From Nonomuraea roseoviolacea subsp. carminata (GTDB taxonomy: Bacteria > Actinomycetota > Actinomycetes > Streptosporangiales > Streptosporangiaceae): DNA of 64,000 bases. The position numbers and the translations under genes are program-made. Positions 48,831 through 57,661 of this stretch are shown here, piece by piece. The notes below the pieces were generated by a model, which saw only the letters and a program-made list of their open reading frames with translations, searched no databases and had not been told where the DNA came from. The first letter of the stretch is position 1; every line of letters begins with the position of its first letter. The stretch is taken from contig NZ_JAMZEC010000001.1 in the NCBI RefSeq assembly GCF_024172185.1, positions 5,538,001 through 5,602,000 of the forward strand, written 5' to 3'.

Positions 48831-49787
48831 CTACCTGCTGACGCCGTCCGCCGCGCGCCGCTGCACCAGGTGCAGGTCGGCGGAGCGGGGCAGGCTCTCC
48901 CAGTCGCCCTGCGAGGTGACCGCGAACGCGCCCGCCGCGCAGGCCGTGCGCAGCCGTTCGTCCGGGTCGCAGCCCGACAGCCACCCGGCTAGCCAGCCCG
49001 CCGCGAACGCGTCGCCCGCCCCGACGGGGTCCACCTCCGTCACCCGGTACGGCTCCGCGTGCCGTACGACGTCGCCGGACAGCTCCAGGGCGCCCGCCGA
49101 GCCCGCCTTGACCAGCACGTGCCGTGGGCCGAGCGCGGCCAGGGCGCGGGCCAGGTCGGCGGGCTCCTCGACGTCGGCGATCAGCCGGCCCTCGGGGCCG
49201 GTCACGAACAGCGCGTCCACGTCCGCGACCGCCTCGCGCAGCCACGCCCCGGCCTCGGCGGGCGACCAGAGCGCGGCCCGGTAGTTGACGTCGAGCGACA
49301 CCAGCACGCCCGCCGCGCGGGCCAGCGTCATCGCGTGCCGGACGGCCTCGCGGGCGGAGGCAGACAGGGCGGGCGTGATGGCGGAGACGTGCAGGACGCG
49401 GGCCCCCGTGACGAGCTCCGGGTCCAGGTCGCCGGGCGTCAGGCGGGAGCCGGCGCTGCCCGCGCGGTAGTAGCGGACGTCGACCAGCTCGGCCGTGCGC
49501 CTGCCCTTGATCATCAGCCCGGTCGGTGCGGCGGGATCGGTGATGACGCGGGCGTCCACGCCCTCGCCCAGCAGCGTGGCGCGGATCAGGTCGCCGAACT
49601 CGTCCGCGCCCACCCGGCCGACCCAGGTCGCCCGGTGCCCGAGCCGGGAGACGCCGATCGCGACGTTGGACTCCGCCCCGCCCATGCCGAGGTCGAAGTC
49701 GCGGGCGAAGCGGAGGGGGCCGGTGCGGCGGGCGGTGAACAGCGCCATGCTCTCGCCGAACGTCACCAGGTCGGTCGGTGTGGTCAT
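48831..49787 (-). CDS. PfkB-family sugar kinase, KDG-kinase-like
   Basis: A 318-residue ribokinase-fold kinase. It shows FGESMALFTARRTGPLRFAR, GGAESNVAIGVSRLG and the catalytic DPVGAGDAFAAG loop. The RYYRAGSAGSRL segment is typical of 2-keto-3-deoxygluconate kinases, which phosphorylate KDG in uronate or galactonate breakdown. Its ATG overlaps the IclR stop by one base (TGATG), so the regulator gene is upstream in the same operon. Confidence 0.85.
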   Translation of the reverse strand: MTTPTDLVTFGESMALFTARRTGPLRFARDFDLGMGGAESNVAIGVSRLGHRATWVGRVGADEFGDLIRATLLGEGVDARVITDPAAPTGLMIKGRRTAELVDVRYYRAGSAGSRLTPGDLDPELVTGARVLHVSAITPALSASAREAVRHAMTLARAAGVLVSLDVNYRAALWSPAEAGAWLREAVADVDALFVTGPEGRLIADVEEPADLARALAALGPRHVLVKAGSAGALELSGDVVRHAEPYRVTEVDPVGAGDAFAAGWLAGWLSGCDPDERLRTACAAGAFAVTSQGDWESLPRSADLHLVQRRAADGVSR

Positions 49788-50539
49788 CAGGTCGTCGCAC
49801 CCAGCTTTCCGGAGATCCGTGCCGCCGCGGCGGCCACCCGCGGGCCCAGCTCGCGCACCCGCGCGGCGGTGACGCGCGAGGTGAGCCCGGAGACCGAGAT
49901 GGCGGCGACCACGGTCCCGGTGTGGTTGAAGACGGGCGCGCCGACGCAGCGCACCTCGGGCTCGTTCTCGCGGTCGTCCACCGCGTAGCCGCGCCGCCGG
50001 ACGCCGGCCAGCTCGCGCCGCAGCCGGTCGGGGTCGGTGATGGTGTGCCGGGTACGGGCCTCCAGCTCCAGCCCCTCGACCGGGTCGCCGGGCTGGAACG
50101 CCAGGATCGCCTTGCCCACGGCCGTGCAGTGCGCGGGCCCGCGGCTGCCGATGCGCGAGGCCATGCGGACGTTCGTCTCGTTCTCCACCTTGTCGACGTA
50201 GACGACGTGCGGCGGGTCGGGGACGGCGAGGTGGACGGTCTCCCGCGCCTCGGTCATCAGCCGGTGCGACTCCTCGGCGGCCACGGCGCGCAGGTCGAGC
50301 GTGGCGAGGTACGCCTGGCCGAGGCGGAGCGTGCCGTGGCCGAGCCGGTAGACGCCGCTCCGGTGGTCGCGTTCGAGCAGCCGGGCCTCGATGAGCGGCG
50401 CGGTCAGCCGCAGCACGGTGCTCTTGGACAGGCCCACGCCCTCCGCGAGCCGGGTCAGCGTGAGGCCGCTGTTGTCGCGGACGTGGTCGAGCACGGCCAG
50501 CGCCCGGCGCAGCGAGGTCGACTGGTTCCGCTCCGGCAC
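49787..50539 (-). CDS. IclR-family regulator
   Basis: A 250-residue regulator. HTH: ALAVLDHVRDNSGLTLTRLA then GLSKSTVLRLTAPLIEARLL; the effector domain ends RCVGAPVFNHTGTVVAAISV. In sugar-acid pathways IclR (KdgR-type) proteins repress the kinase operon. Its gene precedes the kinase gene, and a strong dyad lies upstream of its GTG start. Confidence 0.9.
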   Translation of the reverse strand: MPERNQSTSLRRALAVLDHVRDNSGLTLTRLAEGVGLSKSTVLRLTAPLIEARLLERDHRSGVYRLGHGTLRLGQAYLATLDLRAVAAEESHRLMTEARETVHLAVPDPPHVVYVDKVENETNVRMASRIGSRGPAHCTAVGKAILAFQPGDPVEGLELEARTRHTITDPDRLRRELAGVRRRGYAVDDRENEPEVRCVGAPVFNHTGTVVAAISVSGLTSRVTAARVRELGPRVAAAAARISGKLGATT

Positions 50540-50582
50540 GCCGCCACCCTACGGTCAGTGCCGCCCGGAGTTCAGCACATGC

Positions 50583-50598
50583 AGCACATCGTTGTGCT
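50583..50598. promoter_or_regulatory. IclR operator candidate AGCACA-N4-TGTGCT
   Basis: Perfect 6-bp arms with TCGT in the centre, 44 bp before the IclR start. A further AGCACAT half-site at 50574-50580 lies next to it. Confidence 0.6.
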
Positions 50599-51706
50599 AT
50601 GCAGAACGGATGGAGGGTCCGTCGAGGACCGCGACCCGGTGCGCGTCACCCGGCGCCAGGAACTCCAGCAGCCGCCGCGCCTCCGCCTCCGCCTCGTCCA
50701 GGCGGGCGGTCGGCTCCCACCGGTGCAGGGTGAGCGTGGTGACGCCCCTGGCCCGGGAGACGGTCCAGTCGCCGGCCGCGAAGCCGTCCACCAGGATGAG
50801 GCGCGGCACCACGTTCGTCCCCGTGAACGCGCCGAGCGCGGCCCGGCCCCGTTCGGTGATCACGCGCGTGCGGTCGGCGTGCGACAGGAACAGGTTGTCG
50901 AAGTCGTACATGAGGCGGACCGGCGCCGGGACGTCCTCGCCCGGCCGGGTCGCGTCCGGCAGGTCGTAATACGTGCGGCCGTCCTCGTCGCGGAAGCGCA
51001 CCAGGTCCAGCCCCTCCACGACCTCGGCCAGCCGGGTCAGCCCCGACCAGGTCTGCGCGTCCTTCACCGTCGCCGGGCCGAACGCCGCGAGGTAGCGCGT
51101 CACCAGCTCGGCGGCCGTCATCGCGGGCACCTCCGGGCCGCCCAGCCACGTGTCGGCCGGGGCGTGCGCGACCGGGCCGCTGCGGCCCCACAGCCCGCGC
51201 GGCGGCACCTGCGCCAGCGGCACGAGCCAGCGCACGCCCTGCCCGAGCGCGTTCGGGTCGTTGTCCGGCCACCGCTCGGCCAGCGCGCGGCCCAGCTCGG
51301 CGAACGTCATCGGCCCCTCGCTCAGCAGTGCCCGGCCGGTCGCGGCCAGCTCGTCGAGGTCCACGCCCGCGAGGCGCCGCCCGAACGCCGAGCGGGTCAT
51401 CCGCTCCGTGACCACCTGGAGGAGGGGCCGCATCGCCAGGCAGTCGCGCGCGCTCACCAGGTGGATCGTCGAGCGCTGCAACGCGACGCGCACCAGGGCC
51501 CGCGACTCCAGCAGCCCGGAGGCCACGGCCGGGTCGAAGTCCTCGACGCGGTTCCACAGGCCGGTGTACCAGGTGTGCGGGGTCTGCGCCTGGAGGCCGC
51601 CGAGGCGCTCCACCACGTCCACCACCGGCAGGGCGGCGCGGCGCAGCAGGAGCTGCCGGTCGAGGGTGGCCCGGTTGAGGGCGCGGCGGCTGATCAGGGG
51701 GTCCAT
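50597..51706 (-). CDS. HTH_42 winged-helix protein, AlkZ/YcaQ-like DNA glycosylase
   Basis: A 369-residue member of the HTH_42 superfamily. ISRRALNRATLDRQLLLRRA opens the family fold, and LGGLQAQTPHTWYTGLWNRV carries a Q-x-Q motif at the place of the catalytic Q-x-Q/Q-x-D of YcaQ and AlkZ. Those enzymes excise alkylated bases or unhook DNA crosslinks, including antibiotic-induced ones. Many actinomycete homologues are unstudied, so activity is inferred. ATG 51706; ATG 51727 lies inside the preceding terminator hairpin. Confidence 0.78.
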   Translation of the reverse strand: MDPLISRRALNRATLDRQLLLRRAALPVVDVVERLGGLQAQTPHTWYTGLWNRVEDFDPAVASGLLESRALVRVALQRSTIHLVSARDCLAMRPLLQVVTERMTRSAFGRRLAGVDLDELAATGRALLSEGPMTFAELGRALAERWPDNDPNALGQGVRWLVPLAQVPPRGLWGRSGPVAHAPADTWLGGPEVPAMTAAELVTRYLAAFGPATVKDAQTWSGLTRLAEVVEGLDLVRFRDEDGRTYYDLPDATRPGEDVPAPVRLMYDFDNLFLSHADRTRVITERGRAALGAFTGTNVVPRLILVDGFAAGDWTVSRARGVTTLTLHRWEPTARLDEAEAEARRLLEFLAPGDAHRVAVLDGPSIRSA

Positions 51707-51719
51707 GCCGGCAAAGGTA

Positions 51720-51756
51720 GAGGCCATCGCGGAAGATCTGCTTCCGCGATGGCCTC
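51720..51756 (-). terminator. 16-bp perfect hairpin after the PIG-L gene
   Basis: GAGGCCATCGCGGAAG and CTTCCGCGATGGCCTC pair exactly around ATCTG. It lies 23 bp downstream of the PIG-L stop on the minus strand and just ahead of the glycosylase gene, closing the sugar operon. Confidence 0.85.
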
Positions 51757-51778
51757 CGATGGTGCCCGGGGGAGCCGG

Positions 51779-54523
51779 TCAGCGGACGGCGGCTCGCGAC
51801 GCCGTCGTCCCGCCGCCCGGAGCCAGCCACCCGGCCACGACCGCCGGGTCGGCGCCGAGCGCCCGCGTGACCGGCACGCTCACCGTCGTGACGCCCTTGC
51901 CGCCGACCTTGACGACGCGGCTGCCCGCCGTGCCCTGGCCGTCGCGGACGAACAGGTGCGCCTCACCGGGACCGGCCGCCCGCAGCGTCACCTTGACCGC
52001 CGCCTGGCCGCCCGTGGCGGAGGTGACCCCGCCGCTCTCCGACGCCTTCGCCGCCGGGCCGCCCGCCAGCGGGAGCCCGAGCCGCACCGCCTGCTCCAGC
52101 GACTGCGGCGAGTCCAGGCTCGACAGGCCGGTGGCCGGGATCACCGGGTCCGGCGGCGTGGTGGGCCGGCCCGCCGGCGGCTGGTAACCGGGCAGCGTCG
52201 CGACGCCCCACCGGTACGGGTCGCCCTGCACGCCGCCCCACGTCGACCAGCCGATCCGGGTCTGGCCGGTCTTGTCCTGGGTGTCGGAGTCGTACACGAG
52301 GATGTTCAGCCCGAGGTGGGCGGGATCGACCGCGCCCGGGAGCTGCTCCATCGGGATCGCCAGCTCCACCGCGTACGCGCCGGACGACACCTTGGACGCG
52401 ATCCGCACGCCCGTGGCGGCCCCCTGGTGGTTGTCCGCGTCGCGCAGCGCGCACGGCGGCCCCTCGGCGGTGACCGGCAGCACGGCCGTCTTGAACGTCG
52501 TGGAGGTGTTCTCCGACGTGCCGCGCGGGTCGATCGTCACCTCCACCGCGTCGGTACGCCAGTGCCGCTTGCAGTCGGAGGCGGCCAGCCGGGTGCCGAG
52601 CACGTCGTCCTTGACCTGGACGAGCAGGTAGAGGGTGTCGTCGTGCCAGGTCACCTTGGCCGTGCCCGAGCAGTCGGCCGCCGACGCGCAGGCGGTGCCC
52701 TCCCACAGGCGCGAGATGTCCAGGGCCGGTCCGGCGTACTCGCCGTCGCCCTCCGCGCCGTCCACGGCGGGCGCCGCGGCGGCCTTCGGGATGACCGCCG
52801 TGGGGACGAGCTCCAGGGCCGGCTTGCTCACGCTGGAGCCGTCGCCGCTGGTCGTGGTGATGGTGTAGGCGTAGTCGCCGCCCTCGTTGGACGTCTTGAG
52901 CGAGGTGTCGGTGTTGGTGACGGTGAACGTGACCGTCGCCGACGCCCCGGCGGCGAGCCCGCTGTAGGGCGCCTCGGCCCGGTCGGCGGTGAAGCCCTTG
53001 GGCAGGTCCAGGCGCACGGTGCCGGACTGCGTCGTGGCGCTCACGTTGGTGACGACCACGCCGACCTGGCGCGAGCCGCCGGACGGCAGCGTGAGCACGG
53101 GCGTGACCAGGCCGCGAAGCTGCGGCACGCCGACCTCGGCGGACCACTTCTCGTACTGGCCGACCTGCGGCAGGAGCTGCTGCGTCCCGCGCACGGCCGG
53201 GCTGACCTCGACCTGCCGGTCGGTGTAGCCGGAACCGCGCTCGGTCGTGAGCGCCGCGGCGAGCCGCGCCCGCTCGCCGGGAGCCGCGCCCTGCGGCGGG
53301 GTCACGGTGAACGTGGCCGTCCCGGTGCGTCCGGGCGCGAGCCGGCCCAGGTCGCCGGAGCCGGTGACCTGCCAGCCGTCGGGCACGCGCAGCGCCGCCG
53401 ACGAGCGGCCCAGCGGCTCGCGGGGCGGCGCGGTCGCGGTCACCTTGACGCTGAACGCGGTGCCCGGGCGCACGTCGAACGTGGCGGGCCGCACCGTGAG
53501 CTGCGTGCCCAGCGGCACCGCGCCGTCGGCCCGGACGAGGGCGCCGTCCAGGACGGCCGTGGGCGCGGCGGCCGCCGCGCTGCCCGGCTCGGGGAAGGGC
53601 ACCCGCGCGTCCACCTGGGTGAAGAAGTCGCAGCCGAGCTGGGCCGGGTCGGTGGGCACGTCGCCGAAGACGGCCCAGCCCTGTGAGGCGTAGGCGCGCT
53701 GGGCCTCGCGCTCGATCGCCGCCCACGTCCGGCCGCCCTGCCGCGCCGAGGGCCGCCCGCTCCAGACGCCGTAGACGTTCTGCGCCGGGTTGGCGGGCCG
53801 GAAGGTGGCCGCGCAGTCGGGGCCGGTGCGCGAGGTGCCGCGCGCGCCGCCCTGCAGCAGCCGGGACGGCGCGAACGGCCGCAACCCCTCACGGGTGATC
53901 TGCTCGGGGTAGGCCGCCGGGTCGGCCGCGGCGTAGAACGCCTGCACGGCCAGGCGGGCGGCCTGCTGGTGGTTGCCGTGGTTACCGGGGGAGGGCGCCG
54001 GGTCCATGGTCAGCAGCACCTCGGGCCGGGTCTGCCGGACGATCCGGACGACCTTCTCCAGCGTGTCGCCGCCCCAGATCTGGTCGGTCAGCGGCGCGCT
54101 GACCGTGTAGTAGAAGTCGACGTCGTCGAGGTTGAAGACGTCGCGGACGCCGGCCTTGCCGACGGCCGTGCGCTCCTCGGCCTCGCGGATCAGGCCGAGC
54201 GCGGGGCCCTCCTCGGGGCCGACGGCGTTGCCGCCGCCCTCGCCGCGGGTGACGGTGACGACGCCGGTGCGGATCCGGTGGTCCTCGTTCCACTGACCGA
54301 GCGTCGAGAGCGTGAACGCCTCGTCGTCGGGGTGGGCGCCGACGAACAGCACGTCGAGGTCGGCGGGCGAGGTCGAGGTCGAGACCGGGGTCGAGACCGG
54401 GCTCGTCGCCGGGGTGGTGGCCGAGGCCGGGGCGGGGAGCGCGGGCAGGGCCGCGAGGGCGAGCGAGGCCGCCGCGGCGGCCACCGCCCATCTCCGCGAC
54501 GTGGGGGGTGAGGGTCTGCGCAT
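51779..54523 (-). CDS. Secreted PIG-L-type deacetylase with NEW3 and CBM9-like domains
   Basis: A 914-residue exported multidomain protein. After a signal (WAVAAAAASLALAALPALPA), residues ~55-330 form a PIG-L/LmbE domain with AHPDDEAFTL (~62) and the second zinc site in PGNHGNHQQAAR (~183). Residues ~355-580 hold two NEW3/Ig-like modules (GTATFTVTPPQGAAPGERAR, GLAAGASATVTFTVTNTDTS); ~590-790 resemble a CBM9 sugar-binding module (AKVTWHDDTLYLLVQVKDDV, WRTDAVEVTIDPRG). It probably removes N-acetyl groups from an extracellular glycan. It ends the operon with the sugar importer. ATG follows GGAGG. Confidence 0.88.
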   Translation of the reverse strand: MRRPSPPTSRRWAVAAAAASLALAALPALPAPASATTPATSPVSTPVSTSTSPADLDVLFVGAHPDDEAFTLSTLGQWNEDHRIRTGVVTVTRGEGGGNAVGPEEGPALGLIREAEERTAVGKAGVRDVFNLDDVDFYYTVSAPLTDQIWGGDTLEKVVRIVRQTRPEVLLTMDPAPSPGNHGNHQQAARLAVQAFYAAADPAAYPEQITREGLRPFAPSRLLQGGARGTSRTGPDCAATFRPANPAQNVYGVWSGRPSARQGGRTWAAIEREAQRAYASQGWAVFGDVPTDPAQLGCDFFTQVDARVPFPEPGSAAAAAPTAVLDGALVRADGAVPLGTQLTVRPATFDVRPGTAFSVKVTATAPPREPLGRSSAALRVPDGWQVTGSGDLGRLAPGRTGTATFTVTPPQGAAPGERARLAAALTTERGSGYTDRQVEVSPAVRGTQQLLPQVGQYEKWSAEVGVPQLRGLVTPVLTLPSGGSRQVGVVVTNVSATTQSGTVRLDLPKGFTADRAEAPYSGLAAGASATVTFTVTNTDTSLKTSNEGGDYAYTITTTSGDGSSVSKPALELVPTAVIPKAAAAPAVDGAEGDGEYAGPALDISRLWEGTACASAADCSGTAKVTWHDDTLYLLVQVKDDVLGTRLAASDCKRHWRTDAVEVTIDPRGTSENTSTTFKTAVLPVTAEGPPCALRDADNHQGAATGVRIASKVSSGAYAVELAIPMEQLPGAVDPAHLGLNILVYDSDTQDKTGQTRIGWSTWGGVQGDPYRWGVATLPGYQPPAGRPTTPPDPVIPATGLSSLDSPQSLEQAVRLGLPLAGGPAAKASESGGVTSATGGQAAVKVTLRAAGPGEAHLFVRDGQGTAGSRVVKVGGKGVTTVSVPVTRALGADPAVVAGWLAPGGGTTASRAAVR

Positions 54524-54537
54524 GAAACCTCCGGTGA

Positions 54538-55353
54538 TTACTCGCGGACCGCGCCCTGGAGCAGCCCGCGGACGAAGTGACGCTGGAGGAACAGGTAGAA
54601 GACCACGACCGGGGTGGCCACGATGACCGACCCGGCCGCGAGGAGCGTGAAACCCGAGGTGTACTGGCCCTGGAAGAAGGCCAGGCCGAGCGGCGCGGTC
54701 CGCAGCGACTCGCTGGTCACCATGATCAGCGGGATGAGGAACTCGTTCCACGTCCACATGAAGACCAGCACGGTGAGCGTGACGATCGCGGGCCGGGCCG
54801 GCGGCACCAGCACCTGCCACAGCGTGCGCCACGTCGAGGCGCCGTCGATGCGGGCGGCCTCGACGATGGCCCGGCTGCTCGCCCGGAAGTAGGCCCGCAT
54901 CCAGAACGTGCCGAACGCCACCGACAGCGCCACCTGCGGCAGCGCGACCGACCAGAACGTGTCGATGAGGCCGAGCGTGCGCAGGTCGAAGTAGAGCGGC
55001 ACCGCGATGGCCTCGCTCGGCATCATGATCCCGAGCATGAACAGGTAGAACAGCACGGTGTGGCCGCGGAAGCGCATGGTGCCGAACGCGTACCCGCTCA
55101 TGATCGACAGCACGACGCTGACCACGACGACGAACGACGACACGGCCAGACTGCTGCGCAGGTACGTGCCGAAGTGTCCCGCCTCCCAGGCCGCCGCGAA
55201 GTTGCCCAGGTGCGGCCCCCACGCCTGCCCGGCCGGGCCGGCGTCGTCGGGGCCGAGCGCGGCGCCGAGGATGGTCACGACGGGGAAGAGCGCGAACGCG
55301 GCGAACGCCGACAGGATGACGTAGTTCGCCACCCGCTCCGCACGGGAGATCAC
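54538..55353 (-). CDS. Carbohydrate ABC permease, MalG type
   Basis: A 271-residue permease with six helices and the EAA loop SRAIVEAARIDGASTWRTLW preceding VLVPPARPAIVTL. It forms the channel with the MalF-type partner. GTG 55353 follows AGGAGG. As in most actinomycete sugar importers no ATPase is encoded locally; a shared MsiK-like ATPase elsewhere is expected. Confidence 0.92.
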   Translation of the reverse strand: MISRAERVANYVILSAFAAFALFPVVTILGAALGPDDAGPAGQAWGPHLGNFAAAWEAGHFGTYLRSSLAVSSFVVVVSVVLSIMSGYAFGTMRFRGHTVLFYLFMLGIMMPSEAIAVPLYFDLRTLGLIDTFWSVALPQVALSVAFGTFWMRAYFRASSRAIVEAARIDGASTWRTLWQVLVPPARPAIVTLTVLVFMWTWNEFLIPLIMVTSESLRTAPLGLAFFQGQYTSGFTLLAAGSVIVATPVVVFYLFLQRHFVRGLLQGAVRE

Positions 55354-55390
55354 GACATCCTCCTCTGGGACCGGCCGGGGACAGCCGTGC

Positions 55391-56275
55391 TCACGTCGTC
55401 CCCTTGTCGGCCAGCCGGTTGATCGCGAACGAGATCGCGAAGATGACCACGGTCAGCGTCACTCCGATCGCCGCCGCCGAGCCGACCTGGCCCAGCCCGA
55501 AGGCCCGGTGGTAGACCTCGAACGACGGCACCGACGTCGAGTCGCCGGGCCCGCCGCGCGTGGTGACGTACACCAGGTCGAACGTCCGTAACGCGGCGAT
55601 CACGGTCAGCGTGAGCGCGACCGCGATCTCCCCGCGCACCGACGGCAGCGTGACCGCGAAGAACTCCCTGACCGCGCCGGCCCCGTCGAGCCGGGCCGCC
55701 TCGTACAGCTCCATCGGCACGCGGCTCATCCCGGCCAGCAGCAGCACGGTCACCAGGCCGCTCTCGAACCAGGTGCCCACGACGCCGACCGCCGGCAGCG
55801 CGAACGTGTGGTCGCCCAGCCAGCCCCGGGTGAGCCCGTCGAGGCCGAGCGCGCCGAGCAGCGCGTTCAGGGTGCCGTCGGGCGCGTACACGCGCCGCCA
55901 GGCGACGGCCACCACGACCATGGCCACCACCTGCGGCAGGAACACCACGGTCCGGAAGAACCCGAGCCCGCGCACCTTGGCGTGGTTGAGGATCGCCGCC
56001 AGCGTCAGCCCGATCGCCAGCGGGATCACCGCGTAGAACACGATGAGCACCAGCGCGTGGCCGAAACCCGCCCGCAGCCGCTCGTCCGACAGGATCGCGG
56101 TGTAGTTGTCCAGGCCCGCCCACCGGCCGAGGGTGAGACCGTCCCAGTCGTAGAGGGAGATCTGCACCGCGCGGCCGATGGGGTAGAGCAGGAACACCGC
56201 GTAGACGACGAACGCCGGCAGCAGGTACAGGTAGGCGACGCGGCCGGGCTCCCCCGGAGGTCGGCCCATGCTCAC
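55391..56275 (-). CDS. Carbohydrate ABC permease, MalF type
   Basis: A 294-residue permease: YLYLLPAFVVYAVFLLYPIG is the typical first helix, and the EAA loop is PMELYEAARLDGAGAVREFF. GTG 56275 overlaps the binding-protein stop (GTGA); ATG 56269 is two codons later. Works with the MalG-type partner and the lipoprotein. Confidence 0.91.
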   Translation of the reverse strand: MSMGRPPGEPGRVAYLYLLPAFVVYAVFLLYPIGRAVQISLYDWDGLTLGRWAGLDNYTAILSDERLRAGFGHALVLIVFYAVIPLAIGLTLAAILNHAKVRGLGFFRTVVFLPQVVAMVVVAVAWRRVYAPDGTLNALLGALGLDGLTRGWLGDHTFALPAVGVVGTWFESGLVTVLLLAGMSRVPMELYEAARLDGAGAVREFFAVTLPSVRGEIAVALTLTVIAALRTFDLVYVTTRGGPGDSTSVPSFEVYHRAFGLGQVGSAAAIGVTLTVVIFAISFAINRLADKGTT

Positions 56276-57657
56276 CCGTTGCTCTCGGCGAAGGTCTTGT
56301 AGTCCTTCTCCAGCGTGTCCAGGAACTCCTTCGGCGTGGCCTTCTTGGCCAGCAGGTCCTGCAGCGCCGCGCCGAGCGTGTCGGCGAAGGTCGGGGTGGC
56401 GTAGTCGAGGTACGGCACCAGCCCGTCGTCCTTGGTCGCGGCGCCGAACGCGGTGAAGACGTCCTGCTGCGGCCCGGCCTGCACGGACTGCTGCGCCGTG
56501 TCGGCGACCGGCAGGTTGCCGGTGGAGGTGAGCACCTTCATGGCGTCGGCGTTGGTGATGAAGTCGATGTAGGCCGCCGCCGCGTCGGGGTGCGGGCTCT
56601 TCGCCGTGATCGCGAACGGCAGGCCGGTGCCGCCGGTCGTGACGGGCGGGGCGCCGGCCGCGGCGCCGGGCGGCAGCATGAACCCGAGGTCCTTGCCGAG
56701 CGCCTTCTCCAGGTCGGCCAGCAGCCAGGTGCCCGCGATGAGGAAGACGCCCTTCCCCTTGCCGAACGCCTGCCAGGCCGGGTCGTAGCCCTGCCCGTTG
56801 AAGCCCGGCTCGAAGTAGCCCTTGTCCACCCAGCCGACCAGTTCCTCGGCGGCCTTGACGTTCTCGGGCGTGGTCCAGGAGGCGCCCTTGCGGCCGAAGG
56901 CGAGCGTGGAGATCTGCTCGGCGGGCACGTGGCGGCCCTGCACGGTGCCGAACACGTGGATGGCGGGCCACTTGTCGAGGTTGCCGAGCTGCATCGGCAC
57001 CTCGCCCCCGGCCTTGGCCTTCTCCAGCGCCGCCTGGAAGTCGGCCCACGTCTTCGGCGGTTCGAGGCCGAGCTTGGTGAGTTTCGCCCGGTTGTAGAAG
57101 ACGCCGACGACCTCGCCGACCTGGGGCAGGCCGTACAGGTTGCCCTCGCCGAACACCTTGCCGTCGGCGCTGTAGCGGGAGTAGCGCAGCACCGTGTCGG
57201 GGTAGCGGGTCTTCCAGCCGTACGCCTCGGCGTAGGCGTCCAGCGGCAGGAGCTGGCCGGCCTTGACGAACTGGCCCATCGACGAGCGCCCGTTGTTGGC
57301 CTCCACCACGTCCGGCGGCTCGTTGCCGCTCAGCGCCAGGCGCAGCGTGGTGTTGAGGTCGTCGAACGAGCGCGACACGCGCTTGAGTTTGATGTTGGGG
57401 TACTTGGCCTCGAACGCGGCGTTGAGCTGCTTCATCTGGGCGGCCTGACCGCCCCGCACCTCCTGGTCCCAGACGGTGAGCGTCACGTCGCCGAGGGAGG
57501 CGGCGTCGGTGCGCACCGCCGAGGCGGCGGTCTTCGCCGGGGAGGGCGCGGGCGGGGCCGACGACCCGGGCGCGCACGCGGTGGCGGCGAGGGCCAGGAC
57601 GCCGGCGGCGAGCACGGCGAACGTCCGCGGACCGCGGGGGCTACGGCCCATGATCAT
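56272..57657 (-). CDS. Carbohydrate-binding lipoprotein (SBP family 1)
   Basis: A 461-residue solute-binding protein with a lipobox ending at Cys28 (LALAATAC). VTLTVWDQEVRGGQAAQMKQ then NAAFEAKYPNIKLKRV, MGQFVKAGQLLPLDAYAE and DAAAAYIDFITNADAMKV match the SBP_bac_1/MalE type. Ligand unknown; the flanking GH4 and deacetylase genes suggest an oligosaccharide or N-acetyl sugar. AGGAG precedes ATG 57657. Confidence 0.91.
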   Translation of the reverse strand: MIMGRSPRGPRTFAVLAAGVLALAATACAPGSSAPPAPSPAKTAASAVRTDAASLGDVTLTVWDQEVRGGQAAQMKQLNAAFEAKYPNIKLKRVSRSFDDLNTTLRLALSGNEPPDVVEANNGRSSMGQFVKAGQLLPLDAYAEAYGWKTRYPDTVLRYSRYSADGKVFGEGNLYGLPQVGEVVGVFYNRAKLTKLGLEPPKTWADFQAALEKAKAGGEVPMQLGNLDKWPAIHVFGTVQGRHVPAEQISTLAFGRKGASWTTPENVKAAEELVGWVDKGYFEPGFNGQGYDPAWQAFGKGKGVFLIAGTWLLADLEKALGKDLGFMLPPGAAAGAPPVTTGGTGLPFAITAKSPHPDAAAAYIDFITNADAMKVLTSTGNLPVADTAQQSVQAGPQQDVFTAFGAATKDDGLVPYLDYATPTFADTLGAALQDLLAKKATPKEFLDTLEKDYKTFAESNG

Positions 57658-57661
57658 GGTG

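Noticed and set aside
49778..53686. 1302-codon open frame on the plus strand
   Set aside because: Antisense to the IclR, glycosylase and PIG-L genes, all of which have clear motifs.
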